Assembly (NCBI RefSeq): GCF_036924595.1
Contig: NZ_JAZHRV010000001.1
Span: forward strand, 434,001-498,000
DNA from: Bradyrhizobium algeriense
GTDB taxonomy: Bacteria; Pseudomonadota; Alphaproteobacteria; Rhizobiales; Xanthobacteraceae
Reading direction: 5' to 3'
DNA length: 64,000 bases
The position numbers and the translations under genes were made by a program. The notes beneath the pieces were generated by a model, which was given only the letters and a program-made list of their open reading frames with translations, did not search any database and was not told where the DNA came from. This document shows, piece by piece, positions 1 through 8,012 of the stretch. The stretch's first letter is position 1. Each line of letters opens with the position of its first letter.

Positions 1-1
1 C

Positions 2-769
2 GGCGTCGTCACCATTCTCATCATGGCCATTTTCGTCGCCAGGTGGATCGGCGCGGTGACCAGCGCGGGCGGCGGATTCTCCTATATGCATTTCAACCCG
101 GTGCAATCGGTCGTCATCCTGGTGCTGGTGTTCCTGTCGATGTCGCTGAATTTCGGCTTCCTGCTGATGGCGATGGACCGCCTGCGCAACGAGGTCGCGG
201 ATCTCGCGCTGCTCGACGATCTCACCGGCGTCGGCAACCGCCGCTATCTGCTGCAGCGCCTCACGGAGGAATGCACGCGCTCCGAACGCTCAGGTCAGCC
301 GTTCGCGCTGCTGGTGATCGATCTCGACGGCTTCAAGGGCATCAACGATACCCACGGCCATGCCGCCGGCGATGCCTGCCTGCAGCATTTCACCCTGATG
401 GCGCAAACACGCCTGCGGCCCGGCGACATGCTGGCGCGGACCGGCGGCGACGAGTTCTGCATCGTGCTGCCGTCCTCGACGCTGCGCGAAGGCGCCATGA
501 TCGCGCGCCGCGTGCTGGAGGTCTGCCGTGCGGACGCCGAGCAATGCGCCGGCAACGACATTCCGATCGCGGTCTCGATCGGCGTCGCGCAATGGGCCCG
601 CGAGATGGGCGCTTATCCCGACCGCCTGATTGCGGCCGCCGACCATGCGCTGTACGACGCCAAGAAGGCCGGCCGCAACGGCTTTGCGACCTACGACCCG
701 GCGCCGCCACTGGCGCCCGAACCCGCAACGTCGGGAATAGCGGATATCGGCCTGCGCCAGCGGGCCTGA
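2..769 (+). CDS. GGDEF diguanylate cyclase, 5'-truncated by window edge
   Basis: The reading frame is open to the left edge, so the N-terminus lies outside. The visible part starts in a membrane region (a hydrophobic stretch rich in V, L and F at about residues 29-51, counting from the Met at 23) followed by a complete GGDEF domain. The active-site GGDEF is at about residues 141-145. An RxxD inhibitory I-site (RPGD, about 132-135) sits the usual five residues before it, so product inhibition by c-di-GMP is expected. DDLTGVGNRR and IDLDGFKGINDTHGH are standard nucleotide- and metal-binding motifs. The C-terminal Pro/Ala-rich tail is probably unstructured. It should make c-di-GMP at the inner membrane; the input signal cannot be read from this fragment. 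Confidence 0.93.
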   Translation, partial: GVVTILIMAIFVARWIGAVTSAGGGFSYMHFNPVQSVVILVLVFLSMSLNFGFLLMAMDRLRNEVADLALLDDLTGVGNRRYLLQRLTEECTRSERSGQPFALLVIDLDGFKGINDTHGHAAGDACLQHFTLMAQTRLRPGDMLARTGGDEFCIVLPSSTLREGAMIARRVLEVCRADAEQCAGNDIPIAVSIGVAQWAREMGAYPDRLIAAADHALYDAKKAGRNGFATYDPAPPLAPEPATSGIADIGLRQRA

Positions 770-804
770 GACGTGCTACTCAGGTCCGTCACTGGACCTC
801 GATC

Positions 805-1428
805 ATGAATTTTCGTCTCGTCGCGGCCGCACTGTTCACCTTCCAGTTTCCCGCTTGCGCCGCCGCGCAAACGCCCGACCTCGCCGCGATCGCGCGCGCG
901 TCCGGCACACCCGATATTCCCGGGTTGAAGGTGGTCTGGCTCGCGCCGTGGGGCGACCTCGCGAAATCTCATCCCTGGCGCAACATCATCGTGCACCAGA
1001 CCGAAGGGCCGGCAGGCTCCGCGCGCGGCGGCGCGCAGGCGCAGTCGAAGAACCCGACCCGGCGCGGCGTCATGGTCTGGGTCGAAACCGACGGCACGGT
1101 GTACTGGGCGGTCGCCGAACATCTCGTTCCGACCCATGGCGACGGCGCCAACCGCAACGACAACAAGTATATCGACAACGGCCCGACCTATCGCCAGGTC
1201 GTCGGCAACAATTCGATCGGCGTCGAATTCGCCGGCAATTTTCCCGACGTGACGCGCGGTCCGACCGAGGCGCAGGTCGCGGCGTGGCGAATTCTGGTGA
1301 AGGTGTTGCGCGCGCGTTACGGCATTCCGCTCGATCGCGTCTACGCGCATAACTGGATCGACTACAAGGACGCCCGCTATTGCGAAGGCTGCGTGCTGGC
1401 GAAGCTGGCGCGGGAGTGGGGGGAGTAG
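805..1428 (+). CDS. Exported N-acetylmuramoyl-L-alanine amidase (Amidase_2 type)
   Basis: A 207-residue protein. The ATG at 805 begins a clear signal peptide (residues 1-21, ending A-A-A-Q), so I prefer it over the longer open frame that overlaps the upstream gene. The rest matches the Amidase_2/PGRP fold: the first zinc histidine in IIVHQTEG (H64), the NNSIGVEFAGN strand, and the C-terminal YAHNWID (H182) with a Cys or Asp ligand nearby (C193). The family cleaves the amide bond between N-acetylmuramic acid and L-alanine in peptidoglycan. With an export signal it would act in the periplasm on murein turnover. It lies 36 nt after the diguanylate cyclase on the same strand, but no functional link is visible. 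Confidence 0.85.
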   Translation: MNFRLVAAALFTFQFPACAAAQTPDLAAIARASGTPDIPGLKVVWLAPWGDLAKSHPWRNIIVHQTEGPAGSARGGAQAQSKNPTRRGVMVWVETDGTVYWAVAEHLVPTHGDGANRNDNKYIDNGPTYRQVVGNNSIGVEFAGNFPDVTRGPTEAQVAAWRILVKVLRARYGIPLDRVYAHNWIDYKDARYCEGCVLAKLAREWGE

Positions 1429-1470
1429 GGGCGGCTGTCGCGCTTGGCTGAACACTCAAGCAGCACATTC

Positions 1471-1582
1471 GCTGTCGTCGCCCGGCTTGTCCGGGCGATC
1501 CAGTATTCCAGAGACCGTAGTTATTGCGCGTCGTTTCACGCCGCGGCGTACTGGGTCACCCGCTTTCGCGGAGGACGACAGC
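1471..1582. repeat. Dispersed palindromic element (rhizobial type)
   Basis: Imperfect inverted repeat of about 112 bp. The outer arms GCTGTCGTC (1471-1479) and GACGACAGC (1574-1582) match perfectly, and the inner arms (to about 1505 and from about 1549) match with several mismatches. The GTCCGGGCGATCCAGTATTC core resembles an element seen many times in Bradyrhizobium and related genomes. It lies between two convergent genes. It is noncoding; small open frames across it are by-products. Confidence 0.7.
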
Positions 1583-1618
1583 GGAGGTGCTGAGACAGCT
1601 TCCGGCAAAACGAAAGCC

Positions 1619-1651
1619 AAAAAACAAAAAGCCGGCGTTGCCGCCGGCTTT
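1619..1651 (-). terminator. Rho-independent terminator of rpoH
   Basis: Read on the minus strand: the arms AAAGCCGGC and GCCGGCTTT (1651-1643 and 1636-1628) pair perfectly around a 6-nt loop and run into a T-rich tract broken by one G. It begins about 28 nt after the rpoH stop codon. Confidence 0.85.
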
Positions 1652-1678
1652 CGTTTACCTGTTAGCTTGACCGCGCGA

Positions 1679-2578
1679 TCAGAGCGCGGCTTCGAGCGCT
1701 TCGGCTTCCTGCCGGGCAATCGTGCCCTTGACGGCCGACTGCACCTTTTCGAAAGCGCGGACCTCGATCTGCCGCACGCGTTCGCGCGAGACGCCGAATT
1801 CGGCGGCGAGGTCTTCCAGTGTCATCGGCTCTTCCGCCAGACGCCGCGCCTCGAAGATGCGGCGTTCGCGCGGGTTGAGCACGCCGATGGCGCCGTTCAG
1901 CGCCTGTCGGCGGTGATCGAACTCCTCGTGCTCGGCCATCACGGCTTCCTGGTTGGGCGAGTTATCGACCAGCCAGTCCTGCCATTCGCCGGCTTCACCG
2001 TCGTCGCGGATCGGCGCGTTGAGCGACGCGTCGCCGCCGAGGCGGCGGTTCATGTCGACCACGTCCTGATCCGTCACGCCGAGGCGCTTGGCAATCAACT
2101 TCACCTGGTCGGGGCGGAGATCGCCCTCGTCCAGCGCGGAGATCTTGCTCTTCGCCTTGCGCAGGTTGAAGAAGAGCTTCTTCTGGTTCGCGGTGGTTCC
2201 CATTTTCACGAGTGACCAGGAACGCAGAATGTACTCTTGTATCGACGCCTTGATCCACCACATGGCGTAGGTAGCGAGACGAAAACCCTTCTCGGGCTCG
2301 AACCGCTTGACCGCCTGCATCAGGCCGACATTGCCTTCCGAGACGACCTCGGAAATCGGCAAGCCGTAGCCGCGATAGCCCATGGCGATCTTGGCCACGA
2401 GCCGGAGATGGCTGGTGACAAGGTGATGTGCCGCGTCGCGATCGTCATGTTCGCGCCAACGCTTGGCGAACATGTATTCCTGCTGGGGCTCCAGCATCGG
2501 GAATTTGCGGATCTCGGCGAGGTATCTGGAAAGGCCGGATTCTCCATTGAGAACCGGCAACGTAGCTGTACGGGCCAT
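1679..2578 (-). CDS. rpoH: RNA polymerase sigma-32 factor RpoH
   Basis: A 299-residue sigma-70-family factor of the heat-shock class. Sigma region 1.2 is at about 14-47 and region 2 at about 52-121 (SEGNVGLMQAVKRFEP and ATYAMWWIKASIQEYILRSW). The RpoH box diagnostic of sigma-32 (QKKLFFNLR) is at residues 132-140, and a region 4.2 helix-turn-helix is near the C-terminus (VSRERVRQIE). It directs RNA polymerase to heat-shock promoters (chaperones, proteases). Bradyrhizobium carries several rpoH paralogs and I cannot say which one this is. A strong terminator follows. The leader holds a near-palindrome at 2727-2739. Confidence 0.96.
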   Translation of the reverse strand: MARTATLPVLNGESGLSRYLAEIRKFPMLEPQQEYMFAKRWREHDDRDAAHHLVTSHLRLVAKIAMGYRGYGLPISEVVSEGNVGLMQAVKRFEPEKGFRLATYAMWWIKASIQEYILRSWSLVKMGTTANQKKLFFNLRKAKSKISALDEGDLRPDQVKLIAKRLGVTDQDVVDMNRRLGGDASLNAPIRDDGEAGEWQDWLVDNSPNQEAVMAEHEEFDHRRQALNGAIGVLNPRERRIFEARRLAEEPMTLEDLAAEFGVSRERVRQIEVRAFEKVQSAVKGTIARQEAEALEAAL

Positions 2579-2726
2579 TTGAGCGCCCTCCAGTGGTTCA
2601 GGCCCCCGATAGCGGCGGGCCCGGCAGGTGATCGCTGTGTTAAAGCCGACCAGGCTGCGATGTTCCGCGCTGGATATTCAGCGCAGGTGCAACATACCCG
2701 AAAACGAACAAATAGGGAAGGAATAC

Positions 2727-2739
2727 TGACGTCACGTCA
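2727..2739. promoter_or_regulatory. Near-palindrome in the rpoH upstream region
   Basis: TGACGTCACGTCA reads as TGACGT-C-ACGTCA, a 6-1-6 inverted repeat 149 nt upstream of the rpoH start and 55 nt downstream of the rluD stop. The symmetry is directly visible. An operator role for rpoH is a guess. Confidence 0.3.
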
Positions 2740-2793
2740 CCGTGTGGCAGCTATAACCTGTTGGTATAGCTTATCTTTTCAGAATGGCCTGCG

Positions 2794-3822
2794 TCATAGC
2801 GCCGCTTCCAGCGCCCGTTGCAGGAGGAGCAAATCCTCCGGCAGGGCCGCCTCCCAATGCAAAAATTCCCCGGTTCGGGGGTGTTCCAGGGCGAGCAGGT
2901 AGGCGTGCAGCGCCTGCCGGCCGAGGGCGGTGAGTGCATCCTTACCTTGGATACCGAGCTGCCCGGCCTTGGTCTTGAAGTGCGGGCCATAGACGGCATC
3001 GCCCATCAGGGGGTGGCCGATATGGGCGAGGTGCACCCGGATCTGATGGGTCCGCCCGGTCTCGAGCTGGCAGGCCAAAAGCGAGGCGACCGGCTTGCCG
3101 TCGCGCCCCTGATACGCCGCCTGCAATTCCCAGTGCGTGACCGCCTCGCGTCCGCCCGGGCGCACCGCCATCTTTTCACGGGCATAAGGATGCCGGTCGA
3201 TCGGCGCGTCGACCGTGCCGCGCTGGCGGTTGGGCACGCCCCAGATGAAGGCCATGTAGCCGCGTTGCATCGGGCCAGTGCGGCCGTGATCGGCGAATTG
3301 CGCGGTCAGCGATTGATGCGCCTGGTCGTTCTTGGCGATCACCATCAGCCCGGTGGTGTCCTTGTCGAGCCGGTGCACGATGCCCGGCCGGCGGACGCCG
3401 CCGATGCCGGAAAGGCTGGCGCCGCAATGGGCGATCAGCGCGTTGACCAGCGTGCCGCTCTCGTGGCCGGCGGCCGGATGCACGACCAGCCCCTTCGGCT
3501 TGTCGATGACGATGATGTCGTCGTCCTCATGGACGATATCGAGCGCGATATCCTCGCCCAACGGCTCCGGCGCCACCGCTTCGGGCACGTCGATTGTGAT
3601 CGTATCGCCGGCAGTGACATGATAAGCGGGGTCGCGGATGGGGGCGCCTTTGGCGGTAACGGAACCGGCCAGAATCAGCGCCTTCAGCCGCGAACGCGAC
3701 AGTTCCGGGCGGAGCACCGCGAGCACGCGGTCGAGGCGGGGCGATCCCTCGTCGCCGCCGACGGTAACCTCCAGCCTTTGACCGCCGTTAGATGAGCCTT
3801 GTTCCAAAGCAGAGCCTTGCAT
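2794..3822 (-). CDS. rluD: RluA/RluD-family 23S rRNA pseudouridine synthase
   Basis: A 342-residue protein with an N-terminal S4 RNA-binding domain (about 27-62, PRLDRVLAVL then SRSRLKALI) and a catalytic pseudouridine synthase domain. The active-site Asp is in HRLDKDTTGLMV (D153), and the C-terminal HQIRVHLAHIGHPLMGD motif is present. The family isomerises specific uridines in rRNA; RluD acts on helix 69 of 23S rRNA. The symbol follows the S4+RluA architecture and is not proven. The ATG (3822-3820) overlaps the ATG of the divergent gene at 3821 by two bases. The first 25 residues are low-complexity, so a start further in is possible. Confidence 0.88.
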   Translation of the reverse strand: MQGSALEQGSSNGGQRLEVTVGGDEGSPRLDRVLAVLRPELSRSRLKALILAGSVTAKGAPIRDPAYHVTAGDTITIDVPEAVAPEPLGEDIALDIVHEDDDIIVIDKPKGLVVHPAAGHESGTLVNALIAHCGASLSGIGGVRRPGIVHRLDKDTTGLMVIAKNDQAHQSLTAQFADHGRTGPMQRGYMAFIWGVPNRQRGTVDAPIDRHPYAREKMAVRPGGREAVTHWELQAAYQGRDGKPVASLLACQLETGRTHQIRVHLAHIGHPLMGDAVYGPHFKTKAGQLGIQGKDALTALGRQALHAYLLALEHPRTGEFLHWEAALPEDLLLLQRALEAAL

Positions 3823-4159
3823 GACCGATACCGTTGCGCCCGAACCAACCCCCGAACAGGCCGCGCTGATCGCGCGGGTGCGGCGGATGATGCTGATCGC
3901 GGGCCTGACCTCGGCGCTTGCGGTGGCCGTGGTCCTGATCGCCGTCGGGTACCGTCTTTACCGTGGCGAGGGAAGCCCCGCGGCCGCCGCGACCGACATT
4001 ATCGCGACCCTGCCCAAGGGCGCCCGCATCATCTCGACGGCGGTCGCCGGCGAGCGGCTGGTGCTGACGCTGGATATAGCCGGAGTGACCGAAATCCGCA
4101 CCTTCGACGCCAAGACGCTGAAACCGGCCGGAAAGCTGAAATTCGTCAGCGAGCCCTGA
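3821..4159 (+). CDS. Small single-pass membrane protein, DUF6476-like
   Basis: A 112-residue protein. A cytoplasmic N-terminus of about 23 residues precedes one hydrophobic helix (about 24-47, MLIAGLTSALAVAVVLIAVGYRLY). A periplasmic domain follows, rich in beta-strand-like segments (GARIISTAVAGERLVLTLDIAG; TEIRTFDAKTLKPAGKLKF). Small proteins of this layout next to rluD are common in alphaproteobacteria. I recall the DUF6476 label but cannot verify it, and the function is unknown. The start codon interlocks with the rluD start on the other strand, so each promoter must lie inside the other's coding region. Confidence 0.75.
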   Translation: MTDTVAPEPTPEQAALIARVRRMMLIAGLTSALAVAVVLIAVGYRLYRGEGSPAAAATDIIATLPKGARIISTAVAGERLVLTLDIAGVTEIRTFDAKTLKPAGKLKFVSEP

Positions 4160-4292
4160 GGCCAGCGCGATCGGCCCAAAAATGCCCCGGGCCGGGGTCG
4201 AGGACGCCAGGCAACAGATTTACCCAACCGTGCGAGGGCCTTCAGACTTGCCTTGCCCACCGCACATTTCGCGGCTATTCCCTGAGGCCAAC

Positions 4293-4367
4293 GCTCCCTT
4301 CGTCTAGCGGTTAGGACGCGGCCCTCTCAAGGCTGAAACAGGGGTTCGATTCCCCTAGGGAGCGCCA
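4293..4367 (+). tRNA. tRNA-Glu (anticodon CTC)
   Basis: Cloverleaf visible by eye. The acceptor GCTCCCT (4293-4299) pairs with AGGGAGC (4357-4363), followed by discriminator G and an encoded CCA (4365-4367). The anticodon loop CTCTCAA carries CTC (Glu, GAG codons), and the T-arm AGGGG-TTCGATT-CCCCT is intact. The body closely follows the bacterial tRNA-Glu consensus. Lower-GC accessory DNA begins immediately downstream, the usual position for an island. I did not find a second copy of the tRNA 3' end marking the far edge. Confidence 0.95.
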
Positions 4368-4464
4368 AATCTTTATTCTGGTCCCGATCTGATTGAGGTT
4401 TTTTCAGAATTGACCCACTCTCAATGGTGGGACACCGAGTGTTCGGTTTGATTTCTACCCTGCT

Positions 4465-5064
4465 TCATCGGACGGCCCTAAGGAACTCTTTTCCCAATGG
4501 GTAAAGCGTCCATCGGCCAGCGTCGCCAACCAGACCAAGACTCAGCAAGTTAGACGCAGAAATTTGTATTTCGTCGCTGTTGAGGCCTAGCTTAACCAGG
4601 GTTTGACGGACATCGGGGTCAAGAAAGCCTGCGCCAGCTGTCAGTGCATTGAGAGTTTTGACATCGAGGGGATCGAGTTGTTTAGCGATCTCGATGAACC
4701 TAAGTCGGAATGCTGTCCTACGAGAGGGGTCGGCCGCAGCCTCAAGGAGGCCGGCCCAGATCTCCTGTAGTTCATCCCGGTCCTCGTCTGCAGCAGCGGT
4801 CAACATCGGAAGCAACAACGGAAGCGCGGGAGGCTCAGTTTTTATTTGTCGCTGCTCCAATCTCTTTTTTGCTCTTTCAATGATTTTTGCGAGGTTTTCA
4901 GCGCGCCTCACCTTTAGGTAATCACCACCAAGGAGACCAACGACATCGGCTGGCACAGTGCCTAATGTATCGCGCAAGAAGCCGCCGAATTCTTGGAGAG
5001 TTTTCAAGGCCTCTTGGATAGCCTTTGCTTGCTCATCCGAAATTGGAATTAGTTCTCCACTCAT
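4465..5064 (-). CDS. DUF4393 / Abi-alpha-like protein
   Basis: A 199-residue protein. I chose the ATG at 5064, which has GAGG eight bases upstream; in-frame starts at 5070 and 5073 are closer to or inside that site. The segment LPLLLPMLTAAADEDRDELQ followed by EIWAGLLEAAADPSRR resembles the core of DUF4393 (Abi_alpha), a family linked to phage abortive infection. The C-terminal part (SDEIQISASNLLSLGLVGDAGRW) looks like a winged-helix-type fold. Base composition is AT-richer than the flanking core genes. It lies downstream of a two-TM protein on the same strand (95-nt gap), so the two may form a unit. A defence role is inference. Confidence 0.6.
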   Translation of the reverse strand: MSGELIPISDEQAKAIQEALKTLQEFGGFLRDTLGTVPADVVGLLGGDYLKVRRAENLAKIIERAKKRLEQRQIKTEPPALPLLLPMLTAAADEDRDELQEIWAGLLEAAADPSRRTAFRLRFIEIAKQLDPLDVKTLNALTAGAGFLDPDVRQTLVKLGLNSDEIQISASNLLSLGLVGDAGRWTLYPLGKEFLRAVR

Positions 5065-5159
5065 CGGCATCACCTCAAAGCATTACCATCGGCTAGTCGG
5101 CAAACACAGCGACATCGGGGCGATGGTCCATCACGCGCCCATGCGGGCTATTCCCTGGG

Positions 5160-5861
5160 TTATAAGGGAAGTTTCAGGCGAGCAAGTGTTTCGAAATTGT
5201 TCGCCGTGGTTACGACTCCCTTTGCAAGCGTGTTCATCTGCTCGATAGCGGCCCTGGTCTGGGGTTGTATTCCTTCTCGCAGGTCCAGATCGGTGAGCGG
5301 CGTGCCGATCTCGGGATTGTTGTAATCAGGGAAAATCCGGTTGGTGATGACATTACAGAGTCCGCGAGATGCTCCAATAACGTTTGACAGTGAGTCTTGA
5401 AGTTCTGAGTCCAAGAATTCGTAATGGGCGCCACGCCACTCATAAGCGATGAGTTCGAGGGGATTTAGAATGGAGACACGATAGGGGAGTCTAAAACTGT
5501 GGTCTGTGAGAAATGCGATAAGCTCTGGTGTCATTAATGCTCGATAGTCAGCCAGCAGCTTCACGTCATGCGGGTTGCCCCGGGGCGGTTCTTGTATCGC
5601 GGGCCGCTCGGGAATCACGCGTTGGAGAATTAGTAACGAAATGCCGAGCACTATGAGAACCAGGCTAAGCCAAGCTGGAGTATCGGGAATTGTAATGCTG
5701 ACGCCGAAGAGCTTGGCAAAGGGTGGTACTACGTATTGAGTGATGCTTGTGATCGAGAGGACGCCGCCAGCGATCAGAATTAGCGCTCCCTTCCCCCAAG
5801 CGGTGCCGATCCAAACGCGGAAAAGCTTTTCGCAGAAGTCGAAAAAAGACCTAAAGTCCAT
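5160..5861 (-). CDS. Two-transmembrane hypothetical protein
   Basis: A 233-residue protein of unknown family. The ATG at 5861 is chosen because TTGGGGGAT lies just upstream. Two hydrophobic helices sit near the N-terminus (about 22-50, GALILIAGGVLSITSITQYV; about 62-80, WLSLVLIVLGISLLIL), followed by a soluble domain of about 150 residues beginning HDVKLLADYRALMTPELIAFL. The layout (short N-terminus, TM hairpin, cytoplasmic domain) is common among membrane-linked effector or sensor proteins of accessory islands. Lower GC than the core genes suggests transfer. It is upstream of and co-oriented with the DUF4393-like gene. Confidence 0.7.
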   Translation of the reverse strand: MDFRSFFDFCEKLFRVWIGTAWGKGALILIAGGVLSITSITQYVVPPFAKLFGVSITIPDTPAWLSLVLIVLGISLLILQRVIPERPAIQEPPRGNPHDVKLLADYRALMTPELIAFLTDHSFRLPYRVSILNPLELIAYEWRGAHYEFLDSELQDSLSNVIGASRGLCNVITNRIFPDYNNPEIGTPLTDLDLREGIQPQTRAAIEQMNTLAKGVVTTANNFETLARLKLPL

Positions 5862-6061
5862 GTTATCCCCCAATGCAGTCGTGCGATTTGGCGGCAACTT
5901 TGGGTAGAAATCAACCTTTTAGCGAGGTGTCTAGGCAGCCACTTCATTCAGCGCGCTTTTGACACACGGCTAAAGAAGGCGAGGTATTAAGTTCGGGCGG
6001 CTCCTAACCCGGGAGAAAACGGTACCCTCCACCGCGGTAAGCGGACTACTGGCTGACGCTA

Positions 6062-6646
6062 TCATTGGAATTGCAGAATGTCGCGGACCCGCGTCTCCTG
6101 ATCCTCCTTTACCAAGACTGGTAAGAGGGCCGTCCCTTTTGCTCGAGCGACTGCCAGGCGGTGGTTGCCGCCACCAATGGTCAGTCGTCCGTCGCTCGTG
6201 GGAATGATCAACGGAGGTGTCATTCGGCCGCCCTCGTGCCAATGAACTATTGCACGCGCCGCTTTATCCGGAGATCCGACGGTCCAAACCTCTTCTGCAG
6301 TCCGATGCCAGTGCGGAGTGAGCGCAGCATCGATGGCAGCCAATGAAACGTCCGGAATCAGGACGAGCTCGTCCGCATTCACCTGGTCCGGATTGGCTCC
6401 GTCATACACGCGGTAAAAGCTTCTCTGGTCTAAGTCCCAGCGCACATCGAACGCTGGCCAGGTTTCCAAGGGTTGTCCCTCAATAGCGTCAGCCGCTTTC
6501 CTAACCCTGGCGCGCTCTTTGAAATGTGCTCTTGCCTCTTCGTGCGTGCAGCCGCTTAGCGACATATGAAGCAGTTCTTCCGACGAAATCGGCCCATCTG
6601 CTATTGCAGCGAAGAGGGAATTTGGATCGCTGAACTTGCTGGTCAC
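6062..6646 (-). CDS. ParB/sulfiredoxin-fold-like protein
   Basis: A 194-residue protein with a GTG start. The C-terminal half has the ParB/Srx signature: PPLIIPTSDGRLTIGGGNHR (about 144-163), then LAVARAKGTALLPVLV. The GxHR-type motif (GGGNHR, 158-163) is where ParB-like proteins bind nucleotides, and some have nuclease activity. The N-terminal half has no family I recognise. It is the last gene of a same-strand set with the genes ending at 6666 and 7411 (19-nt gap), so it probably works with them. It may be a nucleotide-dependent DNA-acting component; the substrate is unknown. Confidence 0.6.
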   Translation of the reverse strand: MTSKFSDPNSLFAAIADGPISSEELLHMSLSGCTHEEARAHFKERARVRKAADAIEGQPLETWPAFDVRWDLDQRSFYRVYDGANPDQVNADELVLIPDVSLAAIDAALTPHWHRTAEEVWTVGSPDKAARAIVHWHEGGRMTPPLIIPTSDGRLTIGGGNHRLAVARAKGTALLPVLVKEDQETRVRDILQFQ

Positions 6647-6665
6647 GAAGGCTCTCTATCACACG

Positions 6666-7439
6666 CTAGAACATGGACGCTTGGCTGATATCGTCTTGTC
6701 GGACCACACCATTGATGAGCCAGGTATCTTGGTGAAGTGAATGTGTTCCCATCGCCAGAAGCATGCCCCTTGCTGGATAGTCGCGACCAAACACCTGCTC
6801 CATGTCGGCCAAGGCTCCCTGCTCGCCATACTCTCTCGACCAATTGTGATAGGTCGCTTCGATTTCCCAATCCTGGCACGTCCCTTCACGAACGCCGTCG
6901 TCTGTTCGATAGCGGTATTTGAAATTGTACGGACACGGATTGTAGTTGTTCGTTACCTGTTTTGCGAACAGATCGTCCTGGGCGCGGATCGAATCGAACA
7001 ATTCCTTTTCTGCCTTTATTTCTTCGACGTCCTTTTTCTCGACCTTGAATGCAAGGATTTCCGGCTTCAATAGTGCGAAGCTCCTGCCGAGCTCACGCTC
7101 GCGCACGAGGCTCGTCACAATTGCCTTGGCGAGAAAGGCGGGTCGCTCCGACTTTCTGAGCTTACCGACAATCTCAATGGACTGCTGATCTACTCGCCGG
7201 CTCTCAGTGCGTTTGTCGTCGTTGGGAAGGCGCCAGTCGAATTTAATTCGATCCCAACGTCCGAACTTCTTCGACTGCTCCAGCGTTCGGAAGGATACGG
7301 GGTAAAGCCTGAGCCAATTCCCATACAGGTCAATGCCGGCGCAACAAACCGTCTCACCGTGGCGGCGGCCGACTTGCGGCGCCGCCTTTACGATCACTAT
7401 GGCTTCGGTGCTACCCGATGTAGGCGGGTGTCCTGTCAT
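6666..7439 (-). CDS. Conserved unknown protein, partner of the DUF488 gene
   Basis: A 257-residue protein. The ATG at 7439 follows an AAGAGGTGG ribosome site; an upstream in-frame TTG at 7475 is less likely. The N-terminal signature (GETVCCAGID, then WLRLYPVSFRTLEQ and FGRWDRIKFDW) is one I associate with uncharacterised proteins encoded next to DUF488 genes. A Cys/Trp-containing segment CQDWEIEATYHNW lies at about 180-200. The start overlaps the 3' end of the DUF488 gene by 29 nt, indicating translational coupling. I cannot assign a reaction; an OB-fold-like nucleic-acid-binding role is only a possibility. Confidence 0.6.
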   Translation of the reverse strand: MTGHPPTSGSTEAIVIVKAAPQVGRRHGETVCCAGIDLYGNWLRLYPVSFRTLEQSKKFGRWDRIKFDWRLPNDDKRTESRRVDQQSIEIVGKLRKSERPAFLAKAIVTSLVRERELGRSFALLKPEILAFKVEKKDVEEIKAEKELFDSIRAQDDLFAKQVTNNYNPCPYNFKYRYRTDDGVREGTCQDWEIEATYHNWSREYGEQGALADMEQVFGRDYPARGMLLAMGTHSLHQDTWLINGVVRQDDISQASMF

Positions 7440-7923
7440 TAGAACAAATACCACCTCTTGAAGTGGTCCGGGCAACTAGCGGTGTAGCGGTCAAATGTAC
7501 CAGACTGAATTTCGCGCGCTGCGCCATCGACTCGGCAACGATGCAGCGGTGGCAATTAGTATGATCCCGTTCGAAGCAAAGCAAACACGAAATGGATTCT
7601 GAAGCGGCCGCCACCGCCTCGGATAAGGCTTGCTGCGCCGCAGTGGTCATCATGTGCGCGCTGAATATTCGCCGAAAGTCTGAGAACCGGCCTTCCCGGG
7701 CGGCGATACGACCCGGTTTTGGATCGCCGAGTGCCTTCAAGTGGAGGTATCGGATCCCGACTTCGTCAAGCCCTCTTGCAAGAGCGGACTTCGAAAATCC
7801 TGGCTTGCGGGAGATCGGGACGTCCCGAACATCGATTAGGAGCGTCACACCACTTTTCTGAAGGGTTGCAAATAAGTCCGCCGGATTGCTACCCTCATAT
7901 CCAGTCGTGAAAAGCTTCGTCAT
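7411..7923 (-). CDS. DUF488 family protein
   Basis: A 170-residue protein. Of several in-frame starts (from 7962 on), the ATG at 7923 has GGAG nine bases upstream. DUF488 hallmarks are present: N-terminal FTTGYEGSNPADLF, then LIDVRDVPISRKPGFSKSAL, the HLKALGDPKPGR segment, and the conserved Cys/His cluster CLLCFERDHTNCHR. The family is uncharacterised; its Cys/His cluster has led to suggestions of metal or nucleic-acid binding. It is the first gene of a three-gene reverse cluster with the genes ending at 6666 and 6062. Confidence 0.8.
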   Translation of the reverse strand: MTKLFTTGYEGSNPADLFATLQKSGVTLLIDVRDVPISRKPGFSKSALARGLDEVGIRYLHLKALGDPKPGRIAAREGRFSDFRRIFSAHMMTTAAQQALSEAVAAASESISCLLCFERDHTNCHRCIVAESMAQRAKFSLVHLTATPLVARTTSRGGICSNDRTPAYIG

Positions 7924-8012
7924 GTGCATGCGCTCCTGCGGTGCTTCCACCATGTTCGGCAAAGGTTGACAACCCGTAAGGATAGCGTCACCGGCCCTTA
8001 TTTTGACATGGA

